From Candidatus Omnitrophota bacterium (lineage in GTDB: Bacteria > Omnitrophota > Gorgyraeia > 2-01-FULL-45-10): a stretch of DNA of 8,010 nucleotides. The position numbers and the translations under genes are program-made. The stretch covers positions 1-8,010 of the forward strand of contig JAPLMG010000200.1 in NCBI GenBank assembly GCA_026387165.1. The letters run 5' to 3'. The stretch's first letter is position 1, and the number at the start of each line of letters is the position of its first letter. This document shows positions 1 through 5,592 of this stretch, one piece after another. The notes under the pieces are model-generated. The model was not told where the DNA came from. It made no database searches and saw only the letters and a program-made list of their open reading frames with translations.

Positions 1-17
1 ATTGAGTAAGTTCACAC

Positions 18-38
18 AATACCCTATACCCAATACGA
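18..38. repeat. Degenerate heptamer tandem repeat upstream of trkA
   Basis: Three 7-base units in a row, AATACCC (18-24), TATACCC (25-31) and AATACGA (32-38), lie just before the ribosome-binding site of the first gene. They are in frame with a TTG-initiated extension, but the resulting peptide has no domain character, so the stretch is taken as non-coding. It is a short, imperfect array and may be no more than simple sequence. Confidence 0.4.
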
Positions 39-55
39 AACGAGGAGATCGACTC

Positions 56-721
56 ATGTACATAGTCGTCGTCGGAGCGGGAAGGATAGGGTTCAATTTA
101 GCCCAGAAACTTATACAGGATAAGCATACCGTTACCGTGATAGAGAAGGATAAGGTCCGCGCAGAGGGGGTATCGCAGAATCTCAACGCGATGGTCATAC
201 AGGGCGATGGCTGCGAACCCAGATATCTGGAGGACGCTCAAGTGCGGAGAGCCGATGTCATCGCCGCGGTCACCGCGGACGACGAAGACAACCTTATAAT
301 ATGTCAATTGGCGAAAGAAGTCTTTGGCGTCAGGAGAACGGTCGCCAGGGTCAATAACCCGAGAAATGAACACGTATTTAATGAGCTTGGCGTGGACGTT
401 CCGGTAAATGCCACTACAATAATCGCGAAGATCATCGAAGAGGAGGTATCGTTCGAGGATGTTATAAACCTCATGACCTTTAAGCGCGGAAAGCTCGCTT
501 TAGTGCGCGTGGATCTTACCAATGAAAGTCCTGCCGTCGGCAGATATGTGAAAGATATAAAGATCCCGGAGAACTCCGTGCTGGTTTCGATAGTGAGAGG
601 GGAATCGGTGATAGTTCCCAAGGGAGAGACGGTTCTGCAAAAAGGCGACGACGTCATAGCCCTTACTACAATAGAAAATGAGAAGCAGCTTCTTGATCAG
701 CTGATGGGCAATACGGAATGA
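56..721 (+). CDS. trkA: TrkA/KtrA-family potassium uptake NAD-binding regulatory subunit
   Basis: This is a cytoplasmic gating (RCK) subunit of a Trk/Ktr potassium channel. It binds NAD(H) or ATP and opens or closes the membrane pore encoded downstream. The 221-residue product begins with a Rossmann fold: glycine-rich G-A-G-R-I-G at residues 7-12, an acidic residue (E30) at the end of the second strand as expected for NAD binding, then a GDG turn and a TADDEDN segment typical of TrkA_N. The second part (about 135-221) matches a TrkA_C ligand domain in character. The length equals one RCK unit, as in KtrA, rather than the doubled TrkA of E. coli (about 458 residues). The ATG at 56 is preferred because GAGGAG (42-47) lies 8 bases before it. 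An in-frame TTG at 2 would only add 18 residues without domain character. It is the first gene of a potassium-uptake operon. Confidence 0.93.
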   Translation: MYIVVVGAGRIGFNLAQKLIQDKHTVTVIEKDKVRAEGVSQNLNAMVIQGDGCEPRYLEDAQVRRADVIAAVTADDEDNLIICQLAKEVFGVRRTVARVNNPRNEHVFNELGVDVPVNATTIIAKIIEEEVSFEDVINLMTFKRGKLALVRVDLTNESPAVGRYVKDIKIPENSVLVSIVRGESVIVPKGETVLQKGDDVIALTTIENEKQLLDQLMGNTE

Positions 722-818
722 TTCCCGCCCATTCTTGAAGGCGGGTTAGATCCAGCACATTCTTATATGCGGTATAGAGTAGATAAATGTGCTGGATAGA
801 TTAGGAGAATGAGCGGGA
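719..818 (+). promoter_or_regulatory. Stop-codon-adjacent stem that can mask the ribosome-binding site of the small membrane gene (copy 1)
   Basis: Directly after the TGA of trkA, bases 723-736 (TCCCGCCCATTCTT) can pair with 805-818 (GAGAATGAGCGGGA). This gives twelve Watson-Crick pairs, one G-U pair and one mismatch. The 3' arm covers the GAG of the AGGAG Shine-Dalgarno sequence, the spacer and the first base of the ATG at 818. A perfect 12-bp inner stem (750-761 with 786-797, ATCCAGCACATT) draws the arms together. A competing local hairpin, CCCGCC (724-729) with GGCGGG (740-745), would free the site. Pairing is seen directly; the function in translational coupling is inferred from the position and from a second copy before trkH. 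Confidence 0.6.
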
Positions 819-946
819 TGATAAAGACGCCGTTTAAAACTATCTGGAACGCTATTCTGGGCATATCGCTCGAGCTCGTGCTCGTTTACGTATTCATCTT
901 CGCGGGACTGACGGTATGTTTCATATGGTGGACCGTATTTAAATGA
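818..946 (+). CDS. Small single-helix membrane protein between trkA and trkH, function unknown
   Basis: This is a 42-residue ORF not recognised as any named family. After a short basic N-terminus (MIKTPFKTIW) almost the whole chain is hydrophobic, with one membrane helix at about residues 11-37 and a C-terminal W-W-T-V-F-K. The ATG at 818 is chosen because AGGAG at 803-807 is 10 bases upstream; an in-frame ATG at 809 would leave only one base of spacing. The gene lies between the potassium channel's gating and pore subunits with no independent promoter visible, so it is probably co-translated with them. A role as a small accessory subunit, in the way KdpF accompanies the Kdp pump, is inferred only from position. 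It could also be a spurious short ORF, but the good Shine-Dalgarno sequence and clear membrane character argue against that. Confidence 0.7.
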   Translation: MIKTPFKTIWNAILGISLELVLVYVFIFAGLTVCFIWWTVFK

Positions 947-993
947 TCCCCGCCCATTCTTAAAGGCGGAAAACGATTAGGAGAATGAGCGGG
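944..993 (+). promoter_or_regulatory. Stop-codon-adjacent stem that can mask the trkH ribosome-binding site (copy 2)
   Basis: After the TGA of the small gene, 949-961 (CCCGCCCATTCTT) can pair with 981-993 (GAGAATGAGCGGG). This gives eleven Watson-Crick pairs, one G-U and one mismatch around a 19-base loop. The 3' arm covers the end of the AGGAG sequence and the spacer up to the trkH ATG at 994. The local alternative, CCGCC (950-954, with 951 in register) against GGCGG (965-969), is also kept, though one base shorter than in copy 1. The two copies share the 5' arm and 25 bases around the start (799-823 and 975-999). Confidence 0.6.
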
Positions 994-2499
994 ATGATAT
1001 TAAGACCGCACCTGGATGATTACAAGATAATAGGGTATTCTCTCGGCAAGATCATCGTAAGCATAGGGATAGCGATGATGATACCTTTCATCATCGCGGT
1101 GGCGTATTTCGAATGGCAGGCCGCCGTTGATTTCCTGCTGGGCATATCGGTCACCCTTCTTGCGGGAGCGCTCCTCTCCATGATATGCCATACTAAGAAA
1201 GACCTCGCCACGATGCACGCGATGTCGGTGGCCGCGCTTTCATGGATAGCCGCCATGCTGGTTTCAGCGGTGCCTTTATACCTGAGCGGACACTACGGCT
1301 CATATCTTGACGCCTCCTTTGAGGCCATGAGCGGATATGCCACCACGGGCCTCTCGCTCGCGGTAAATCTCGATCACATGGCAAATTCCTATAACTTCTG
1401 GCGGCATCTTATCATGTTCATGGGCGGCCAGGGGATCGTGGTGATAGCGCTGACATTTCTCGTCAGGGGAACAGCGGGCGCTTTCAGGATGTATGTGGGT
1501 GAGGCGCGCGACGAGAAGATAATGCCGAATGTCGTTGAGACGGCGCGCTTCATATGGCTTGTCAGCATGGTCTATCTGGTGCTTGGCAGCGGGGCGCTGT
1601 CTATAGCCGGGATATGGGGAGGCTTGCCGCCTTTAAAAGCGATATTTGACTCCGTCTGTATCTTCATGGCCGCGTTTGATACCGGAGGATTCACGCCGCA
1701 GTCGCAGAACATACTCTTCTATCATAACTTTCCATTCGAGATCATAACGATCTCCATAATGCTCTTAGGCTCAATAAACTTTGCTCTTCATTATGCTGTC
1801 TGGACCGGGAACAGGCGCGAGCTTTATAGGAATATAGAGATAGTGACCCTCTTCATCTCCATCGTCGTTACGCTTTCGATCGCGGCATGGGGGGTGCTCA
1901 GGAATCATGTATACGCCCAGCCGCTGCCATTCGCGAGCAAGACATTCTATCATCTCATATCGGGCCATACCGGGACCGGTTTTTCCACCATATATCCACG
2001 CCAATTCGTCAATGAGTGGGGCGCTCTCGCGATGTTCGGGGTGACCCTCGCCATGGCGATAGGCGGAAGCGTTTGCTCCACGACGGGCGCCATCAAGGTC
2101 TTCAGGATCGGGGTCATATATAAGGCGCTTCGCCAGGACATAAAGAAGATGCTTATTCCGGAGACGGCGATATTCGTACAGAAGATACACCACATAAAGG
2201 ATATGGTGCTGGAAGATAAGTATGTGAGGATATCGGCGATCATCCTGATATCATACGTCAATCTCTACATATTCGGCGCGATAGCGGGAATGCTCTGCGG
2301 ATACTCTCTTAGCGAGGCGTTATTCGAGTCCGTATCCGCGGCCGCGAATGTCGGCCTTTCGTGCGGCATCACATCACCGTCGATGCCAGCCGCGCTGAAG
2401 GTAGTTTACATATTACAGATGTGGGCCGGACGGCTTGAGTTCATAGCGGTCATGGTGCTTTTAGGTATGATAATAGCTGCTTTCAAGGGGAAGAAGTAA
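994..2499 (+). CDS. trkH: TrkH-family potassium uptake channel, pore subunit
   Basis: This is the inner-membrane pore that takes up K+ (or Na+/K+), gated by the upstream NAD-binding subunit. The 501-residue product is almost wholly hydrophobic and shows the four pore-loop repeats of the TrkH/KtrB superfamily: T-T-G-L around 117-120, D-T-G-G-F at 229-233, H-T-G-T-G-F at 325-330 and N-V-G-L-S at 452-456. Each contributes the filter glycine. Length is close to E. coli TrkH (483). The ATG at 994 is preferred because AGGAG at 979-983 is 10 bases away and the protein then opens M-I-L-R-P; an in-frame ATG at 985 has only a one-base gap to the Shine-Dalgarno sequence. The duplicated leader explains why this gene and the small gene before it share their first codons. 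Its TAA overlaps the next ATG by one base, indicating tight coupling. Confidence 0.95.
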   Translation: MILRPHLDDYKIIGYSLGKIIVSIGIAMMIPFIIAVAYFEWQAAVDFLLGISVTLLAGALLSMICHTKKDLATMHAMSVAALSWIAAMLVSAVPLYLSGHYGSYLDASFEAMSGYATTGLSLAVNLDHMANSYNFWRHLIMFMGGQGIVVIALTFLVRGTAGAFRMYVGEARDEKIMPNVVETARFIWLVSMVYLVLGSGALSIAGIWGGLPPLKAIFDSVCIFMAAFDTGGFTPQSQNILFYHNFPFEIITISIMLLGSINFALHYAVWTGNRRELYRNIEIVTLFISIVVTLSIAAWGVLRNHVYAQPLPFASKTFYHLISGHTGTGFSTIYPRQFVNEWGALAMFGVTLAMAIGGSVCSTTGAIKVFRIGVIYKALRQDIKKMLIPETAIFVQKIHHIKDMVLEDKYVRISAIILISYVNLYIFGAIAGMLCGYSLSEALFESVSAAANVGLSCGITSPSMPAALKVVYILQMWAGRLEFIAVMVLLGMIIAAFKGKK

Positions 2500-3056
2500 T
2501 GAAAGGTCACAAGGTCACAAGGTCACAAGTTCACAGTCTGATGGAGGAGGCCCCCGAACCACAAGGATTCGGGGTAAGCTCCGGCCGACGAAGCATTTTA
2601 ATTCTTGTTATATCAATGCTTCTTTTCGCAACAAATTGCTACGCGGTAACGTGGTCGAGCACTGAATTGATAGAGAAGGCAAAAGAACTAAACGGGCGGA
2701 AGCTTAATTACAGGGGCGAGCTCGTTACGGCCATATTGGACAGGGGCGAATATTCATGGGCGAATCTTAACGACGGCTCTAACGCGATCGGCGTATGGTG
2801 TAAGAGCTCGCTGCTTGACGGGGTGAAATTCGCCGGCGATTATAAGAACCGCGGAGACATAATAGAGGTTAACGGTACGTTGAACCGCGCATGCTCCATC
2901 CATAATGGGGAATTGGATATCCACGCCGATACGGTCGAGATCGTGAAGAAGGGGCACTCATTAGTAAGGCCGATAAATCTGAAAAGGATCAATTCCGCTA
3001 TTGTGTTATTCGCGCTCACCATCCTCACAGTCATCATCTTCAGAAAAAGATTGTAA
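2499..3056 (+). CDS. Membrane-anchored envelope protein, probable OB-fold domain
   Basis: This 185-residue protein is not assigned to a named family. A hydrophobic stretch at about 32-49, ending C-Y-A before V-T-W, looks like a signal peptide or anchor. A soluble domain of about 100 residues follows, with alternating strands and the pattern G-R-K-L-N-Y-R-G-E-L ... G-D-I-I-E-V-N-G-T-L-N, typical of short OB-fold (tRNA_anti-like) domains. A C-terminal membrane helix (about 163-181) ends in R-K-R-L. The middle domain is therefore probably extracytoplasmic and held at both ends. The gene starts inside the trkH stop (TAATG), with AAGGGG 8 bases upstream, so it is coupled to potassium uptake. The first codons consist of octamer repeats, giving an unusually long N-terminal region before the signal. 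A start at the ATG at 2541 is possible but has no Shine-Dalgarno sequence. The OB assignment is a pattern judgement. Confidence 0.75.
   Translation: MKGHKVTRSQVHSLMEEAPEPQGFGVSSGRRSILILVISMLLFATNCYAVTWSSTELIEKAKELNGRKLNYRGELVTAILDRGEYSWANLNDGSNAIGVWCKSSLLDGVKFAGDYKNRGDIIEVNGTLNRACSIHNGELDIHADTVEIVKKGHSLVRPINLKRINSAIVLFALTILTVIIFRKRL
2503..2534. repeat. Four tandem octamers inside the start of the OB-fold gene
   Basis: AAGGTCAC occurs at 2503-2510, 2511-2518 and 2519-2526, followed by AAGTTCAC at 2527-2534. The array begins in the second codon of the gene starting at 2499. Eight is not a multiple of three, so gain or loss of a unit would change the reading frame. Gain of one unit would bring the TGA at 2539-2541 into frame. 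Confidence 0.85.
2552..2574. repeat. Small inverted repeat within the N-terminal coding region
   Basis: CCCCGAA (2552-2558) and TTCGGGG (2568-2574) form a perfect 7-bp stem with a 9-base loop. It sits between the octamer array and the signal-peptide codons, in a stretch encoding no recognisable domain. This suggests that the N-terminal 30 codons were built from inserted repeat DNA. Confidence 0.5.
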
Positions 3057-3121
3057 AAACCGATAATAGTTCAGTCCCAGAAGAACTTCGTCATTCAGAC
3101 TGTGTCACAATTCGTGTTTTT

Positions 3122-3181
3122 CGTCATTGCGAGGAGGCACGAAGTGCCGACGAAGCAATCTCTCCGTCGGAGATTGCTTCG
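3122..3181. repeat. Intergenic palindromic repeat, copy 1 (GTCATTGCGAGG...GAAGCAATCTC type)
   Basis: The unit opens CGTCATTGCGAGGAG (3122-3136), continues with the hairpin GGCAC-GAA-GTGCC (3136-3148), and closes GACGAAGCAATCTC (3149-3162). ATTGC (3126-3130) and GCAAT (3155-3159) are inverted. The closing part is followed by its own inverted copy, so CGAAGCAATCTC (3151-3162) and GAGATTGCTTCG (3170-3181) form a perfect 12-bp stem. The opening and closing blocks recur at 5448-5540. Such REP-like units are known as dispersed intergenic repeats; no associated transposase is in the window. Confidence 0.8.
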
Positions 3182-3222
3182 AATTACGGGGACATGTACA
3201 TTTTGTACGTGTCCCCGTAATT
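3182..3222. repeat. Near-perfect 19-bp hairpin with GGGGACA core
   Basis: Bases 3182-3200 pair with 3204-3222 around a TTT loop; 18 pairs are Watson-Crick and one is G-T. The core is ACGGGGACA on the left and TGTCCCCGT on the right. It abuts the 12-bp palindrome exactly at 3181/3182, as if one element had inserted into or next to the other. It has no trailing T-run, so it is a poor candidate for a terminator. A GGGGACA...TGTCCCC core also occurs in the hairpin at 7282-7329. Confidence 0.85.
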
Positions 3223-3287
3223 ACGTAATCATACGAATGTAGTTTACGACACAGCCTCTGGACTATTACATTACCAATCTCAAGTGC

Positions 3288-3316
3288 TTGACAAGCTGAC
3301 TTTTGTTAGATATACT
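3288..3316 (+). promoter_or_regulatory. Sigma-70-type promoter of the TpsB gene
   Basis: A perfect -35 box TTGACA (3288-3293) is followed after exactly 17 bases by TATACT (3311-3316), five of six matches to the -10 consensus. Transcription would start near 3323, about five bases before the ATG at 3328, giving an almost leaderless mRNA. A second TATAAT at 3322-3327 lies 28 bases from the -35 box and touches the ATG, so it is not used in this model. Confidence 0.75.
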
Positions 3317-3327
3317 TGTGCTATAAT

Positions 3328-5442
3328 ATGAGATGTATACCAAAGGCGTTCTTGACGGCAATATTGTCCGGCAGCTTTCTCTTCATCTCCCGGATATCCT
3401 ATGCTCAAGCCCCTCCTCCGGATGCCAGTAGAGCTACGAGAGAGTCGGATCAGTTCGGAGCCGAAAAAGAGAGGCAGGTCCAGAGAGAGCTCAAGGTGGT
3501 GCCGCAGAAACCCGGTCTCCCAAAGGTTGAAGAAGAGAAGCCGAAGCCGGACGAGCAGAGATTTTTTGTAAAGAGCATAAAATTGTCGGGCTGCGAAAGT
3601 TTCCCGCCCGAAGACTTTATTCCGTTTTTGGAAAAATACGAAAACAGAGAGGTAACGCTTACCGAGCTGAACAATCTCTCAAAAGAGATATCCTCCGAAT
3701 ACCTGAGGCGCGGCATTATAGCCGCGGTCTTTCTCCCTCCGCAGGAGGCAGAGGACCGGTCCGTGACGATGCAGGTCGTGGAGGCAAAGATGGGCGAAGT
3801 GGAAGTGCATAAGGCCCCGTTCTTCGGAAAGGAGATCATCAAATATTACTGGAATGTGAAGTCCGGAGAGGTCCTCCGGTATGACAGGATCTCAAAGAGC
3901 GTCCAGATGATGAATAAGAATCCGGATCGCGAGGTAAGGGCGGCGCTTCATGCGGGAGACAAGCCGGGGACGACAAATATTATTTTGACTCCCAAGACGC
4001 GTTTTCCGATACATGGCCAGTACACGTTCGACAGGGAGGGCGTAGCAACTACCGGAAAAGAGCGGAACGGCTTCGGCGTCCGCGATAATAATCTCCTCGG
4101 ATACGACGACACTTTAATATCGGGCATATCATACGGCGCGGACTTTGACGGCACATATGCTTATCACTCTATTCCTATAAGCCCCGAAGGTACCTCGCTG
4201 CTTTACGGCTACAGCTACGCTCTCTCCACGCCGCAGAAAGATTCCGATAGATACGCTCTCAAGTCGGTATCCGAGACCGTTACGGCGACCATACGCCGGG
4301 ATATATACAACAAGGACGAATATGTGGGCGACATATATGCCACCTTCGACAGCAAAGATAAGGTCACCTGGTATAAACGGGGGCAGGGCACGCTTAACAG
4401 GGACAGGCTTAGAGAGCTGACCTTCGGCGGCACCTATACAATTCGCGCAGCGGGAAGTGTAACATCTATATTACCGGAGCTCAATCAGGGCATAAATGTG
4501 TTCGGCGCGAGCAAGAAGAATAATCCGCTGTCATCGCGTCAAGGGGCTACGCCGACCTATACGAAGTTCAGTTTGGGTTTGCAGAACAGGACGAGCCTTC
4601 CTTTTGATCTGCAGCAAAGCCTGAAGCTGAGGCTGCAGATCCCGTCCGAGAAGCTCTTTCCGCAGGAACAGTACGGCATTGGCGGAACAGATACGGTGCG
4701 CGGATATCCGCCCAGCGACTATGTGGCGGACAAGATGGCGCTAGTTAACGCGGAGATGATGAGCCCGCTATTTTTTCTGCCAAAGTCATGGAAATTGCCT
4801 TACGCGCAGGCACCGTTAAAGAATCAGCTAACGGCCGTTACATTTTTCGATTATGGCTACGGAGAGCATCGCGGCGATCCGAAGCCCCGCAGGTTATCCT
4901 CTGTCGGAGTGGGGCTTAGAATGAATTTTTATGATCAGGTATTGCTCAGGCTGGAGTGGGGATTTCAGTTAAAACTGTTGGGCCAGGATCCTCTTACCGA
5001 AGGCTATGCGCCCGGCCGTTTTCATATATCTCTGAATATAGAGGACAAGCTGCCGGGCGAGATAGAGCGCATAGTAAAAGAGATGAGACAAGAGAGGATG
5101 CGCAAAGAGGCGTGGGCGCTCGTCGATGAGGAGCTTGCCGGAGACGATAGCTCATTAAGGAAAAAATTATCGGGCTACCTCTATCTTGCCGAAGATCTGT
5201 ATAAAACCGGAAGGCTTAAAGAGTCGAAAGAGATATATCAGATAGTCGCGAATATGAGCATTTCGCTCTACAGGCAATCCGAAAAATATGTAAGCGAATG
5301 CAAGCTTCATGAAGATGACATGGAGAAGAAGATCGCTGAAGCTACGTTAGCGTATAAAGAGGGCAGGCTGGATGAGTCGAAGAAAATTTGGGAAAAGATA
5401 AGAGATGAGTCGGTGCCGCGCCCGCTATCTTTCGAGTTCTAA
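3328..5442 (+). CDS. TpsB/FhaC-type outer-membrane transporter with an extra C-terminal TPR-like tail
   Basis: This is a ShlB/FhaC/HecB-family (Omp85 superfamily) transporter that would move a partner exoprotein across the outer membrane. The 704-residue product has a signal peptide (1 to about 27, ending S-Y-A before Q-A), a proline- and charge-rich linker, POTRA 1 (about 78-153), POTRA 2 (about 154-225) and a beta-barrel (about 226-573). V-R-G-Y at 457-460, after G-I-G-G-T-D, is the conserved L6-loop motif. Ordinary family members end with the last barrel strand (about 550-590 residues). Here about 130 charged helical residues follow, with TPR-like units near 624 and 675 resembling those in the next protein. 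The ATG at 3328 is chosen because it gives a clean signal peptide; a TTG at 3316 would overlap the promoter. There is no Shine-Dalgarno sequence. No TpsA partner gene is visible. Confidence 0.93.
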   Translation: MRCIPKAFLTAILSGSFLFISRISYAQAPPPDASRATRESDQFGAEKERQVQRELKVVPQKPGLPKVEEEKPKPDEQRFFVKSIKLSGCESFPPEDFIPFLEKYENREVTLTELNNLSKEISSEYLRRGIIAAVFLPPQEAEDRSVTMQVVEAKMGEVEVHKAPFFGKEIIKYYWNVKSGEVLRYDRISKSVQMMNKNPDREVRAALHAGDKPGTTNIILTPKTRFPIHGQYTFDREGVATTGKERNGFGVRDNNLLGYDDTLISGISYGADFDGTYAYHSIPISPEGTSLLYGYSYALSTPQKDSDRYALKSVSETVTATIRRDIYNKDEYVGDIYATFDSKDKVTWYKRGQGTLNRDRLRELTFGGTYTIRAAGSVTSILPELNQGINVFGASKKNNPLSSRQGATPTYTKFSLGLQNRTSLPFDLQQSLKLRLQIPSEKLFPQEQYGIGGTDTVRGYPPSDYVADKMALVNAEMMSPLFFLPKSWKLPYAQAPLKNQLTAVTFFDYGYGEHRGDPKPRRLSSVGVGLRMNFYDQVLLRLEWGFQLKLLGQDPLTEGYAPGRFHISLNIEDKLPGEIERIVKEMRQERMRKEAWALVDEELAGDDSSLRKKLSGYLYLAEDLYKTGRLKESKEIYQIVANMSISLYRQSEKYVSECKLHEDDMEKKIAEATLAYKEGRLDESKKIWEKIRDESVPRPLSFEF

Positions 5443-5447
5443 TAAGC

Positions 5448-5540
5448 CGTCATTGCGAGGAGCGAGCGAAGTGAGCGACGAAGCCCTTCGACAAAAGCTC
5501 AGGGTTTCGTCCTGAGCAACGTCGAAGGACGAAGCAATCT
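5448..5540. repeat. Intergenic repeat, copy 2, split by a nested palindrome
   Basis: This copy shares CGTCATTGCGAGGAG (5448-5462) and the closing GACGAAGCAATCT (5528-5540) with the copy at 3122. Its central part differs (AGCGAGCGAAGTGAGCG). GACGAAGC is present both before (5477-5484) and after (5528-5535) an extra segment, so the original unit appears to have been interrupted. The repeat lies between the TpsB gene and the coiled-coil gene. Confidence 0.8.
5485..5528. mobile_element. Nested 44-base palindromic insert flanked by an 8-base direct repeat
   Basis: CCTTCGAC (5485-5492) pairs with GTCGAAGG (5521-5528), and GCTCAGG (5497-5503) with CCTGAGC (5511-5517), giving a two-part stem with internal loops. 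GACGAAGC flanks it on both sides (5477-5484 and 5528-5535); the exact edge is ambiguous by one base. This fits insertion of a small non-autonomous palindrome into the older repeat with target duplication, although a recombination origin is also possible. Confidence 0.65.
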
Positions 5541-5575
5541 CAAAAGTTATTACAAAATTCTGTGAATCAATGCAT

Positions 5576-5581
5576 GATAAT
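5576..5581 (+). promoter_or_regulatory. Possible -10 element of the coiled-coil gene
   Basis: GATAAT (5576-5581, five of six to consensus) ends 12 bases before the ATG at 5593, the same spacing as at the TpsB gene. No good -35 box is seen at the expected distance, so this is weak. Transcription from here would start near 5588. The only Shine-Dalgarno-like bases are AGG at 5582-5584. Confidence 0.4.
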
Positions 5582-5592
5582 AGGCATACAAA

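Larger units (their letters stand above)
3065..3267. mobile_element. Candidate miniature element bounded by imperfect inverted ends
   Basis: The non-coding stretch between the OB-fold gene and the TpsB gene begins AATAGT (3065-3070) and ends ACTATT (3262-3267). It also has CTGTGTC (3100-3106, read from CAGACTGTGTC) near the left and GACACAG (3248-3254) near the right. These pairs are inverted and in the same order from each end, but their spacing differs between the sides. Two smaller palindromic elements lie inside. No transposase is present and no flanking target duplication was identified, so the element is tentative. Confidence 0.3.

Noticed and set aside
2..55. TTG-initiated N-terminal extension of the TrkA-type protein
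   Set aside because: The extension is encoded partly by heptamer repeat DNA, and the ATG at 56 has a well-placed GAGGAG.
1771..2261. Minus-strand open frames opposite trkH
   Set aside because: They lie wholly within a strongly supported TrkH gene, have no recognisable domain and no ribosome-binding site.
3151..3222. Rho-independent terminator of the OB-fold gene
   Set aside because: The stems are strong, but neither is followed by a T-run on the + strand. They fit the dispersed-repeat explanation better.
3322..3327. TATAAT directly before the TpsB ATG as the -10 box
   Set aside because: It is 28 bases from the TTGACA box. TATACT at 3311-3316 has the ideal 17-base spacing.
3122..5540. CRISPR array formed by the repeated GTCATTGCGAGG units
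   Set aside because: There are only two full units more than 2 kb apart, with a gene between them and no regular spacers.
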